Source: Bdellovibrionota bacterium (GTDB lineage Bacteria > Bdellovibrionota > Bdellovibrionia > Bdellovibrionales > JAMPXM01). Taken from it: DNA of 55,292 bases. Under the pieces are notes generated by a model. The model saw nothing but the letters and a program-made list of their open reading frames with translations. It did not search any database and had not been told where the DNA came from. The stretch covers positions 1-55,292 of the forward strand of contig CAUJGS010000132.1 in assembly GCA_963170185.1 (NCBI GenBank), written 5' to 3'. The position numbers and the translations under genes were made by a program. Below, in pieces: positions 32,013 to 40,194 of this stretch (position 1 is its first letter; each line of letters begins with the position of its first letter).

Positions 32013-32786
32013 ATGATTCATCCAAACGTACGAAGAAAGTTTGATCCCGTCGCACGGCTCGAGGAATTCTCCTCTGTGGATGAAGCCTCTTGGATCAAAG
32101 GCGACTGGCAAAAGAGCCAATCGAATGATTCCAACCCACTATGGGATCTTGAAACGCCCTACGCGCGTTCATGGTTGGCGGCGCTCGAGTCGTGCACGAA
32201 GCGACGTAGCGAATATATAAGTTTTCTGGCAAACCAACCCTTGAACGACATCCGTAAGCACAACGAGACCGAGGCCGTGGTCGTTTGTACAACACGCCTG
32301 ATGCAGTCGGCGCCGATGTGTTTGGCGCCCGATCTGGTGAAACCAGATCCAGGAGTCAGCCAAAAGGTTCTTCTCACCAGTTTCAATCACCCCACGGAAT
32401 GCACGCTCGAGGCCTTGGATGTTTGCGCGGCCTTTTCCGAAAAAGGCTTTATTATTTCCAATCGATCAACCCTGCTTAAGGGCATTAACGACAGTGTTGA
32501 TGTCATCAAAGATCTCAACCTCAAACTTCTCATGATGCGAGTGCGACCTTATGTTCTCTTCTCAGAATGTCCTGTTTCCGCGAAATTTGGACTGTCGATA
32601 GCTAGCGAGAAAGGGGTCGAAATTCTCGAAGGACTTCGTGGCTGGACCTCGGGGCTCGCCGTCCCACATCACATCAATCGACGCACAGGGCTTGCTCAGG
32701 TTCCCGATTACATCCGAAGCCACGAAGACGGCACGTACGTGTTTCGAAACTACCGAAACCAGGAGTTCCGCTTCCAAGAGCGGTAG
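32013..32786 (+). CDS. lysine 2,3-aminomutase paralogue lacking radical-SAM and PLP residues
   Basis: 257 aa. Residues about 87-257 align with the C-terminal half of KamA: FNHPTECTLEALDVC against FNHPKECSLEAFEAC, STLLKGINDSVDVIKDLN against TVILKGINDDESTLKELN, and VRPYVLF and EGLRGWTSGLAVP. Residues 18-35 resemble the KamA N-terminus. The 100-120 residues between, including CxxxCxxC, are absent. The substrate Asp of the YHCDLTFG motif is Pro here (SECPVSAKF), and the PGGGK that binds PLP reads NRRTG. It cannot work as an aminomutase and may be a structural or regulatory subunit, for instance binding KamA, an ACP or a membrane partner. Confidence 0.8.
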   Translation: MIHPNVRRKFDPVARLEEFSSVDEASWIKGDWQKSQSNDSNPLWDLETPYARSWLAALESCTKRRSEYISFLANQPLNDIRKHNETEAVVVCTTRLMQSAPMCLAPDLVKPDPGVSQKVLLTSFNHPTECTLEALDVCAAFSEKGFIISNRSTLLKGINDSVDVIKDLNLKLLMMRVRPYVLFSECPVSAKFGLSIASEKGVEILEGLRGWTSGLAVPHHINRRTGLAQVPDYIRSHEDGTYVFRNYRNQEFRFQER

Positions 32787-32796
32787 GAGTTAGGCC

Positions 32797-34056
32797 TTGC
32801 CGCTTTTGTTAATCGCCGGATTGAGCTACCTGGTTGCGGTCTACATCGGCGATCGGTTTCATTACACGGCCTTTTCTTTGGACCATCAGACTGGCTCCAT
32901 CGTCTTTCTTCCATTGGCAGCGTTTTTATTATCCCTGATGCCCAAGGATACCTGGGTTCGAATTGCTTATAGCTGTCTTGCCACCTTCTTTTTTTTCCAA
33001 GATCTGCAATTTGCTCTCTATCTGTTTGCCGTCGCCGCTACCTTTTATGCATTCGCAAACCTCTGGCTTAAGACGGGCCAAGCAAAACAGGGTTCGACAC
33101 TTCCAATTTTCACCGCGCTCGCACTTGCCTACGTTCCGTTTGTTATTTACGTCAGCAAGATTCCGGTTTCAAAAAGTCAGATCGCTCTTTTGATACTCTT
33201 TAAGTCGATCTTCGCCATGCGACTTATCAGCTGGGCCACGGATAGAATCCTTTATCGACAAAACGACGATCACGGCTTCAAAGAATATCTGGAGTACCTT
33301 TATAACCCCGTGTTCATGCTCTTGCCTGGACAGATTCAGTACGTTCAATATTCTTACTTTCATCAATCAAAGACGCCATCACCAGCCACCAGTACTTCTC
33401 GATCGGCGATTGCCACTCGTCTCGGCATTGCCGCCTGGGGACTTCTCGCGATGAGTGTGTTCAGCATTGGAAACGACTATTTTTGGAAACACCTCTTTGA
33501 GTTGCCAGTCGGCAAATCCGGCATCGAACTTGTGGCAATTCATTTTGCGTTCGGATTGTATTGGCTCGTTCTGATCTATTTCCAACAGGCCGGAGGCATG
33601 AGCTTTCAGGTCTCCATCGCCAGAGAACTGGGCTACAACCTGAAATACGATATGCACTTTCCCCTGCTTGCCCGCTCACCGATCGACTATTTGCGTCGCC
33701 ACAGCTCGTACGTTCGAGACTACGTCGTGCACGTCGGCATGCGCCCCATGGGACTCGGTTTGATTCGCAAAAATATTGAACCGCGCTTTGCCTTTCTACT
33801 TACGGCAATTGTCGCCTACACGGTTTTAGTCGGCGTACAGGTTGGCTACCGCGCGGATTTGGAGCGCCCACTCACAACCGGCTTGGCGATGGTCGGGTTT
33901 CTCGCGCTCTTTCTCGTCCTGCCTTTTGGCGGATCTTTGGGAGAAGCCATCCGCGAGAAACGTCTTCGCGACTGGAATATGAAAGACATCATGGCGTGGC
34001 TTCTTACGATTGGCCTTCTCGCCATCTACAAATCAATTCTTGGACTTGTTCGGTAG
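32797..34056 (+). CDS. MBOAT-like polytopic membrane protein (second)
   Basis: 419 aa; TTG start with AGGAG 7 nt upstream, 10 bp after the pseudo-aminomutase. About ten transmembrane helices. The segment YLEYLYNPVFMLLPGQIQY corresponds to the MBOAT loop, and PIDYLRRHSSYVRDYVVHVG to the R-R-x-x-x-W/Y-x-R-D box. As in the 30715 protein, the helix that should contain WHG instead reads AYTVLVGVQVGYR. The two are distant paralogues, and both surround the pseudo-aminomutase gene, so they may form one complex in the inner membrane. Confidence 0.65.
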   Translation: MPLLLIAGLSYLVAVYIGDRFHYTAFSLDHQTGSIVFLPLAAFLLSLMPKDTWVRIAYSCLATFFFFQDLQFALYLFAVAATFYAFANLWLKTGQAKQGSTLPIFTALALAYVPFVIYVSKIPVSKSQIALLILFKSIFAMRLISWATDRILYRQNDDHGFKEYLEYLYNPVFMLLPGQIQYVQYSYFHQSKTPSPATSTSRSAIATRLGIAAWGLLAMSVFSIGNDYFWKHLFELPVGKSGIELVAIHFAFGLYWLVLIYFQQAGGMSFQVSIARELGYNLKYDMHFPLLARSPIDYLRRHSSYVRDYVVHVGMRPMGLGLIRKNIEPRFAFLLTAIVAYTVLVGVQVGYRADLERPLTTGLAMVGFLALFLVLPFGGSLGEAIREKRLRDWNMKDIMAWLLTIGLLAIYKSILGLVR

Positions 34057-34074
34057 TTCAGGCAGACTGCTTTC

Positions 34075-35148
34075 ATGTCTTCAGCTGATCTTTTCACAAA
34101 GACAAAGCCCCACAAGTTCTGGAGAGCGGTGCCCGAAGTCGATTGGGCTTCCTGGAAGTGGCAGCTTCAGAATCGGATAGACAGTGTCGCAAAGTTGCGG
34201 TCCGTCTTGGAGTCTGATCCGCCTCCCAATGAGAGTATCGAAAGCATCATTCAGGAAATTGAAAAGACCGAATCGAAGTTCAACTTCTCGATCACACCTT
34301 ACTATTTTTCGTTGATCGACTTTTCTTCACCGGTCTGTCCGATTCGGCGACAGGCCCTGCCGTCTAGTGAAGAGAACATCGAGCTCAGCTACGAACTTCG
34401 AGACTTTCCAAAAGAAGATCAGATGATGCCGGTGCCGGGACTCACCCACAGATACCCAGACCGCGCGATGCTGTATACGACCCACCACTGTGCAATGTAT
34501 TGCCGATTCTGCACCCGAAAACGAAAAGTTTCGAACCCCTCGACAGCCCTTCAACAGCAGCAGATTCAAAATGCCATCGACCACATCGCCAAAACCCCTC
34601 ATCTGCGGGAGATCGTCTTAAGTGGAGGCGACGTCTTCTCTTTCGGAGATGACGGTCTGGACAAACTGCTTAAACGCACTCGCGCAATCGAACACGTCGA
34701 GATCGTTCGGCTTGGAACACGCAATCTCGTGACTCTTCCTTTTCGTGCCACCGTCGAATTGATGGGAATATTCGAGAACTACCTGCCACTCTACATTCAT
34801 ACTCACTTCAATCATCCAAAAGAGTGTTCCTTGGAGGCCTTCGAGGCTTGTCGTCGGTTGCGCGATGCCGGGTGTGTCGTCAACAACCACACCGTCATCC
34901 TTAAGGGAATCAATGACGACGAAAGTACTTTAAAAGAACTAAATCGTCGGCTGCTACAAATGGGAGCGCAACCCTACTACATGTATCACTGCGACCTGAC
35001 TTTTGGATCTTCGCATTTCCGAACCATGATCGCAGACGACATCGAGCTTGTTCACAAGCTTCATGGCGATACGAAGTGGGATACGGACGCCAATGTTCCA
35101 CACTACATGGTCGACACCCCAGGCGGCGGAAAAATCGAGCTCGTCTAG
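34075..35148 (+). CDS. kamA: lysine 2,3-aminomutase KamA
   Basis: A 357-aa radical-SAM, PLP enzyme that turns L-lysine into L-beta-lysine. C139, C143 and C146 form the CxxxCxxC cluster in THHCAMYCRFCTRKRK. VPGLTHRYPDR and VLSGGD are typical. D307 (YHCDLTFG) and D347 (MVDTPGGGK) match the two Asp that hold the lysine side chain in clostridial LAM, and K353 should bind PLP. The second Asp argues against EpmB. The C-terminal zinc/Cys tail of clostridial LAM is missing. It is fourth gene of the operon after a dead paralogue and two MBOAT-like proteins, so beta-lysine is probably made for that system. Confidence 0.88.
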   Translation: MSSADLFTKTKPHKFWRAVPEVDWASWKWQLQNRIDSVAKLRSVLESDPPPNESIESIIQEIEKTESKFNFSITPYYFSLIDFSSPVCPIRRQALPSSEENIELSYELRDFPKEDQMMPVPGLTHRYPDRAMLYTTHHCAMYCRFCTRKRKVSNPSTALQQQQIQNAIDHIAKTPHLREIVLSGGDVFSFGDDGLDKLLKRTRAIEHVEIVRLGTRNLVTLPFRATVELMGIFENYLPLYIHTHFNHPKECSLEAFEACRRLRDAGCVVNNHTVILKGINDDESTLKELNRRLLQMGAQPYYMYHCDLTFGSSHFRTMIADDIELVHKLHGDTKWDTDANVPHYMVDTPGGGKIELV

Positions 35149-35158
35149 TTGAATCTGC

Positions 35159-36616
35159 CTAAGTGCATTGTTTGGCCGAAGATAAGCGAAGAGACCAAAG
35201 AGCTCGAACGTCGGTTTTGCCACCGTCTGTGTAAGGCCAGCTTTGGACATGAACGTATTCGACGGGACGTTTAAAGTTTGAAAGATTCTCTTGGGCTAAC
35301 TTTCGTAGCTCTAGCTCGATAGACTCTGGGCTCTTCGAAGAATGATAAAACGCGACGAGTTCGGCACCAAGCCGCTCACTTTTTTTCGCGAGTACAACAA
35401 CCTGTTCAACCGATGGATGCAAGGCCAGAGCCCTAGTCGGCTCGTCCAATGGAAACCGAAAGCCATTTACATTGACGATCGCCTGCTCTCGACCATGAAG
35501 AAGAATCTCTCCCTCATTTGAGATCGAACCGAGATCGTCGCTTTTAAACCAACCTGCCTCACGCCGGCAGGAACTCGCAATGCCGTCGCCACGAAACCAC
35601 AAGTACCCGTCTTTTTCCATGACCTCGATGTCGGCGTAAGGCTTGCCCATCAAACCAGTCTTCAGGCTTGGCGACACGGTGGACACGATGTGCGCAATTT
35701 CGGTCATACCGTAACGCATACGAAGATCCAATCCTCGCGCCCGCAATACATCAACCACCCTCTCCGGGAGCGACATCCCACCGTAGTAGGTCTTCATCGC
35801 AACGGCTTCGCGGGTTAGCGGAATCTCGTCGTCTGAATCTAGCAACGCGTGCAACATACTCGGCGACACAATGAAGAGGTCCACCCGATACTTGTTGAAA
35901 ACATCTCGAATTTTCCCAAAGCGGCTGATCTGACTGGCTTCGCGCGAGAAGAGCATCGTCCCGCCCGACAAAACCGTCGGCCAGATCGAGTTACACCCGC
36001 CAGATGTAAAATGAGGTCGAATGTTAAAAATCCGCTTGGCCGCAAGATTCGGATCATTTTTTAGCTCGATCTCGGCCGCTCGAAAAAGATTCCAAGCCGA
36101 ATGCCTGATCAGCTTCGGGTCTCCCGTTGAACCAGACGTCAGCAGGCCCAATTGAAAGTCATCTTGTGTGGTCTTCGTCACTGAAACCAGATCACTCACG
36201 TTCGTGGCATGGATCTCAGAAAACGAAACTGCACGTGCCGATTCCAATAGCCACTCTGCCTTGCTTTCGTCAGCAACGACCAACAACTCTTCGCCAACAA
36301 GACGGCGCAGAGTCGCCGCGACTTCGGGCTGTCGCATACTCGGATTCACAGGAAGGTACATTGCTCCAACACGCCAAGCCGCCATCATTAAGAAGAAAGA
36401 CTTCACCGGATCGTACGTCGCGCCCAACAATACCGACGGCACTTTGTCATCATTTGTTCGAACAATAGCGGTGGCCATTCTTTCAGACTGTGCGCTCAAT
36501 TCTCGCCACGTAATTTCAACTCCGGAGTCACAATCAATAACGGCCGCCTTGTCACACAAAGCGGGACTCACCGCGTTCGCCAGAACCACCTCATAGAGAA
36601 AACATCCTGGCTTCAC
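35159..36616 (-). CDS. AMP-dependent acyl/aminoacyl ligase 1 (ANL superfamily)
   Basis: 485 aa with all core motifs: LLTSGSTGDPK (160-168) for ATP, MRYGMTEIAH (A5), GWFKSDDLG (A7), HGREQAIVNVNGFRF (A8) and the C-terminal GGKTDV catalytic Lys. It should activate a carboxylate as an adenylate and load it on CoA or a carrier protein. The GTG start overlaps the 36613 gene stop (GTGA). The nearest carrier is ACP 37287. Beta-lysine from KamA and fatty acids are both possible substrates. It converges on kamA with 10 bp between the stops. Confidence 0.87.
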   Translation of the reverse strand: MKPGCFLYEVVLANAVSPALCDKAAVIDCDSGVEITWRELSAQSERMATAIVRTNDDKVPSVLLGATYDPVKSFFLMMAAWRVGAMYLPVNPSMRQPEVAATLRRLVGEELLVVADESKAEWLLESARAVSFSEIHATNVSDLVSVTKTTQDDFQLGLLTSGSTGDPKLIRHSAWNLFRAAEIELKNDPNLAAKRIFNIRPHFTSGGCNSIWPTVLSGGTMLFSREASQISRFGKIRDVFNKYRVDLFIVSPSMLHALLDSDDEIPLTREAVAMKTYYGGMSLPERVVDVLRARGLDLRMRYGMTEIAHIVSTVSPSLKTGLMGKPYADIEVMEKDGYLWFRGDGIASSCRREAGWFKSDDLGSISNEGEILLHGREQAIVNVNGFRFPLDEPTRALALHPSVEQVVVLAKKSERLGAELVAFYHSSKSPESIELELRKLAQENLSNFKRPVEYVHVQSWPYTDGGKTDVRALWSLRLSSAKQCT

Positions 36617-37101
36617 GACGCACCCATCTTCCGCGCCAGTTTTTCGATCTTGTCCGCCATGTACGCGCGACCCGAAGGGACTAGTTTTTCACCCATCCAA
36701 CTTTTTATCCAATTCGTTCGGCGAACGACTTCTTGCGGAAAAGCGCTCAGAATCTCCGATTTGGACGATTGAGCAGATTCCCGATTTTCAAGAAGTGTCT
36801 TTAACTGAATCAGTCTGTCTTGAGCTTTTTTAATGTCTCCCGCCAATCTGGCAACTCGGGCAAAATTTAAAAGAAGGATCGGAAGAAGAACGTTCGCCTC
36901 GCCGGGACGAATCCCTTGAGGAAAACCAACCTCTAGACGAGCCAGTGCCGCTGCAAGATGAAACTCGGCCTGCGCGAAGTCGTTTCCGATATAACAAAAG
37001 TACCTCGCTTGCGCATTTCTGGCCCACAGCTCGTGAATCGATATCGGCTCAGAATTTGCGACTTCTTTCTCTAGCTGTGCGGAGCGACTCTTCGCATTCA
37101 T
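36613..37101 (-). CDS. helical protein of unknown function
   Basis: No family recognised; 162 aa from ATG 37101, mainly amphipathic helices (possibly TPR-like: ARYFCYIGNDFAQAEFHLAAAL, LLNFARVARLAGDIKKAQDRL). The same frame is open for a further 40 codons upstream and still looks like protein (TEDYFKNLATFREAVLRGAK), starting perhaps at a CTG near 37220 with a GGGGGG stretch before it. The annotated start may therefore be too short. It is coupled to AMP ligase 1 by a 4-nt overlap, which suggests a joint function. Confidence 0.6.
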   Translation of the reverse strand: MNAKSRSAQLEKEVANSEPISIHELWARNAQARYFCYIGNDFAQAEFHLAAALARLEVGFPQGIRPGEANVLLPILLLNFARVARLAGDIKKAQDRLIQLKTLLENRESAQSSKSEILSAFPQEVVRRTNWIKSWMGEKLVPSGRAYMADKIEKLARKMGAS

Positions 37102-37286
37102 CAGCGCATCATAGTGACGAATCAGTTCTTGTTCGTGAGGGTGAAGGCCTTCCTTAGCTCCGCGAAGGACGGCTTCTCGAAAAGTCGCGAGATTCTTAAA
37201 GTAGTCCTCGGTCTCTTTCAGATGCCCCCCTTTCCCTTACTCTCTCTCGTTGTCGAATTCAGACGGCGGTGTTACTTTGATGACCA

Positions 37287-37532
37287 ATGGCAAACGATCC
37301 TCGATCAAATGACATCATCGCCGACGTATCAAAGTGTATCGCCGACAGCGGCGTTCGATGGCTTGAGGGCCTCGAGATGAGCTCCCTTGATGTTATCACT
37401 CTTGCCGTTAAACTGGAGAAACACTTTGGATTCCAGTTTGAATTAAACGAAATCACAGCTAAAAACTTCTCTTCAAGTGAAACCATCGTGTCTCTGATAT
37501 CGAAGCGAATCGAGACATCAAACCCTCGCTGA
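37287..37532 (+). CDS. acyl carrier protein 1
   Basis: An 81-aa four-helix carrier protein. The phosphopantetheine site lies in GLEMSSLDVITLAVKLEKHF, where the second Ser of MSSLD takes the place of DSLD, so the usual Asp before the Ser is replaced by Ser. FELNEITAKNFSSSETIVSLIS is helix III and the end. It is transcribed opposite AMP ligase 1 and converges on the 38877 gene with a gap of 4 bp. No strong ribosome site is visible. It may serve ligase 1 or the five-gene operon nearby. Confidence 0.8.
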   Translation: MANDPRSNDIIADVSKCIADSGVRWLEGLEMSSLDVITLAVKLEKHFGFQFELNEITAKNFSSSETIVSLISKRIETSNPR

Positions 37533-37536
37533 GTTC

Positions 37537-38877
37537 TCAATCAGACCCCCGGCAATCGTACTCCACCCAGGCTCCTTCTCGTGTCGTTCTCGTTTCCAAA
37601 CCGCCATACGGGATCTCGTAACCCGTGCACAACTGCTTTAATACAAAGTCCATCCCGGATTTCGTCGGCCCGGTGATCGAGCAAAACGATTCCGAGTTCC
37701 ACGAAAACCTTCCATCTGTCGAGGAGTACATTCGCACATTCGCGCTCACCTGGCCGCAGAGAGCCATGTCTTTCAGCCGAATTTGGTAAGGGGCCATCTC
37801 TTTGCCGCGACCCGAGAACATGGTAAATCCGACCGGAGCCGGTGCTCCTAGCCATGCCGCAACCGGTGTCGCCGCTAGCACCAATAATAAAACCGCGGTC
37901 GCTGCTTTAGGCCGCCAGTCCGTAAAAACCCAATCCGATCCTCTTGTTTCACCCACAGCCTGTTTCAACAGCCATCCATGAACCGACAAAAGAGCCACTG
38001 TGACAATCCAAGGGCGAATGAAAAACGCAGATGGCCCAGTTTTCATCCAATCAAACGAAACAACTCCAAGAAGCAAAACCGTTATCCAAAGAAATTCGTT
38101 TGATAACAAACTTCTAAACCTCTCGCCCTTGATGCGAGCCACGACATTCGAGTCGATCAATAAGAGAAATGGGCAAAACGTGAAATACACAAAAAGCACC
38201 GCGGGATGCACAAGTGTGAGAACAAGACAGAAGATCACGGCGAAGTGCGCTGCCAATCTTGGCCACCACAAAGCCCCGAAACCAATTCCAAGCTCAACGG
38301 CAATCGAAGACCATGCCAAGAACCTGCCCGCCTGAGGTCCGAGATTCACGTCGGCATATTGAATGAGAGGCCCGAGAAAGCCGAAACGACTGAAAAACTC
38401 AAACCCGGCTAAATAGTTTGAGTTTATTTTCTGCAAGGCCGCCCCAATAAAGATGATCGCCAAAGACATCGCGGCCGCTTTGCCTATATTCTTTTGATCC
38501 TTAGCAATATCCGACGGGCTTTCGCCCTTGAAGTAAGAAGCCACCGTCGCGAAGAAGGCTAAGTTATAGGCCGCTATCGGAATAAAGGCGCCCATGCCCG
38601 AATACTTCGCGGCCCAAATCAGTAGTACCAAAACCGAGCCAAGGCCCAATACACCGACAGTCGGCCCCCTCACCACCAAGAACGCCAACAACAACATCTT
38701 CAGCGCATCAAAGATTCCGGTCGAGTAGATTTCTGCTAGCCAACCAGAAAGAGGAAACCAAATCACTCCACCTGTTGGTGGCGAACTACCGATGTAAACC
38801 GCGCAGGCGACGGTCATCGCAATTCCGATATGACGAGAAAGATGGTGGCGTTCGTTTATTTCCCTTTCGGAAATCAC
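37537..38877 (-). CDS. HTTM-like polytopic membrane protein with C-terminal soluble domain
   Basis: 446 aa; GTG start directly after the MBOAT stop (TAAGTG). About ten helices; the segments IGAALQKINSNYLAGFEFF and LAWSSIAVELGIGFGALWW resemble the HTTM (vitamin-K-carboxylase-like) helix pattern. The final 90 residues are soluble with three Cys (MALCGQVS, SFCSITG, KQLCTGYE). It is fifth and last gene of the carrier-ligase-decarboxylase-MBOAT operon. Its job could resemble that of DltD or another periplasmic acceptor subunit, but I know no function for it. Confidence 0.65.
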   Translation of the reverse strand: MISEREINERHHLSRHIGIAMTVACAVYIGSSPPTGGVIWFPLSGWLAEIYSTGIFDALKMLLLAFLVVRGPTVGVLGLGSVLVLLIWAAKYSGMGAFIPIAAYNLAFFATVASYFKGESPSDIAKDQKNIGKAAAMSLAIIFIGAALQKINSNYLAGFEFFSRFGFLGPLIQYADVNLGPQAGRFLAWSSIAVELGIGFGALWWPRLAAHFAVIFCLVLTLVHPAVLFVYFTFCPFLLLIDSNVVARIKGERFRSLLSNEFLWITVLLLGVVSFDWMKTGPSAFFIRPWIVTVALLSVHGWLLKQAVGETRGSDWVFTDWRPKAATAVLLLVLAATPVAAWLGAPAPVGFTMFSGRGKEMAPYQIRLKDMALCGQVSANVRMYSSTDGRFSWNSESFCSITGPTKSGMDFVLKQLCTGYEIPYGGLETRTTREGAWVEYDCRGSD

Positions 38878-40194
38878 TTAGTACCTCATGTAAACGAAGT
38901 TCACCCATCGACTCGCGCCGAAGGCGACCGTTAGAAATAGGAACCCGATGATAAGTAAAATCGAAAGCGCCTGAATCCGGCTTGAAATGGCGCCACCCAA
39001 CGAACGATATTTGACCGCAAGCTGCGCCGTGAACATTTCAAACACAAGCACGACGGAGAAGCCGACGATCGCTATCAGAAGATCCACCTGCGAAATTGAA
39101 AGCGTCTTTTGTTCCGTCGGCGACGGCACGCCGACGAAAAAAACACGCCCGACGACGCTCGATAGCTCCGAAATACTGTCGGGGATCATAAAGACCGTGC
39201 TAAATGCCATCGCAAGAACACAAAGTGCCCGACGACCATACAGCGGAATCCCTAACCGCCAGCCCTTTGTTCGTAAAAAAACCGCCCACCAGAACAAGAG
39301 CAACCAATAAAGCGCCCACAATACCATCTGCCACTTCACACCATGCCACAAACCAACCAGCAACAAAACCGCTGCGGAAGCTAACGTCACACTGCGCGTT
39401 CTCAGCGCGATCGGGTTGTAAACTGTTTCACGCAGCCAACTCACCAGTGAAATATGCCAGCGCTGCCAAATGTCTTGAACCGAGTCGGCAAGATAAGGCC
39501 GATCAAAGTTGTCCATCACCTCGATACCAAAGAGGCGACACACGCCTCTTGCCAAATCTATGACGGCCGAAAAGTCGCAGTAAATTTGAATCAAACAAAG
39601 TCCAAGGTAGGCCCACATGCCGATACCAGAATAGGACAGAAAGTCCTTCTGTGAATCAACCGCAAGGTCTGACAAACGATCGGCGATCACCACCTTTTTG
39701 AAAATTCCAAGCGAGATGAGAAGTAAACCCGATACAAACAGACCTCGATCAAACACTCGTTTCGTCGCCAGTTGCGGGCGGACATTGGACCAACGTTCAA
39801 TCGGACCAGCGGGAATTAAGGGAAAAAATGAGCTAAACCACAGCCTGTCTTTCCAAGAAACCATTTCGCCCGATTTCTGAGTATCGAGATACAGTGCGAG
39901 CGCTAAAAAACTAACATAAGAAAGACCGACGGCTTGAGTCTGCCAAACCTTTTGAAATACCAGCGGCGACAAAAGCAAGGCGACCATCAACCACCGCGGC
40001 ACCGCTTGCGAAAGCCCGCCCGGCAAAGACTGAAGAGCCACTAAGGCAAATGCGATCACCGTCGCCTCTGGCCAAAGAAGCGAGCCAATTGCAAGTCCGA
40101 TGAAAAGGATCACGAGATTGCGTCGTTGCCATGGGACAACCCAGTGCAAATAAAGGCCGATCACCAGTATTAGTCCGGCAAAGGCTCCACTCAT
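38878..40194 (-). CDS. MBOAT family O-acyltransferase, DltB-like
   Basis: 438 aa with about eleven transmembrane helices. FFPLIPAGPIERW (124-135), DIWQRWHISLVSWLRE (241-256) and LLLVGLWHGVKWQMVLW (277-293, catalytic His 284) are the standard MBOAT motifs. Enzymes of this type take an acyl or aminoacyl group from a carrier protein on the cytoplasmic side and pass it to an exported acceptor. The start overlaps the decarboxylase stop by 4 nt. It is the clear functional MBOAT of the cluster, in contrast to the two His-less relatives at 30715 and 32797. Confidence 0.87.
   Translation of the reverse strand: MSGAFAGLILVIGLYLHWVVPWQRRNLVILFIGLAIGSLLWPEATVIAFALVALQSLPGGLSQAVPRWLMVALLLSPLVFQKVWQTQAVGLSYVSFLALALYLDTQKSGEMVSWKDRLWFSSFFPLIPAGPIERWSNVRPQLATKRVFDRGLFVSGLLLISLGIFKKVVIADRLSDLAVDSQKDFLSYSGIGMWAYLGLCLIQIYCDFSAVIDLARGVCRLFGIEVMDNFDRPYLADSVQDIWQRWHISLVSWLRETVYNPIALRTRSVTLASAAVLLLVGLWHGVKWQMVLWALYWLLLFWWAVFLRTKGWRLGIPLYGRRALCVLAMAFSTVFMIPDSISELSSVVGRVFFVGVPSPTEQKTLSISQVDLLIAIVGFSVVLVFEMFTAQLAVKYRSLGGAISSRIQALSILLIIGFLFLTVAFGASRWVNFVYMRY

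Noticed and set aside
34075-35148. KamA as EpmB, the EF-P beta-lysylation enzyme
   Set aside because: Both substrate Asp positions of lysine 2,3-aminomutase (D307, D347) are present, whereas EpmB lacks the second; no efp or epmA gene is in the window.
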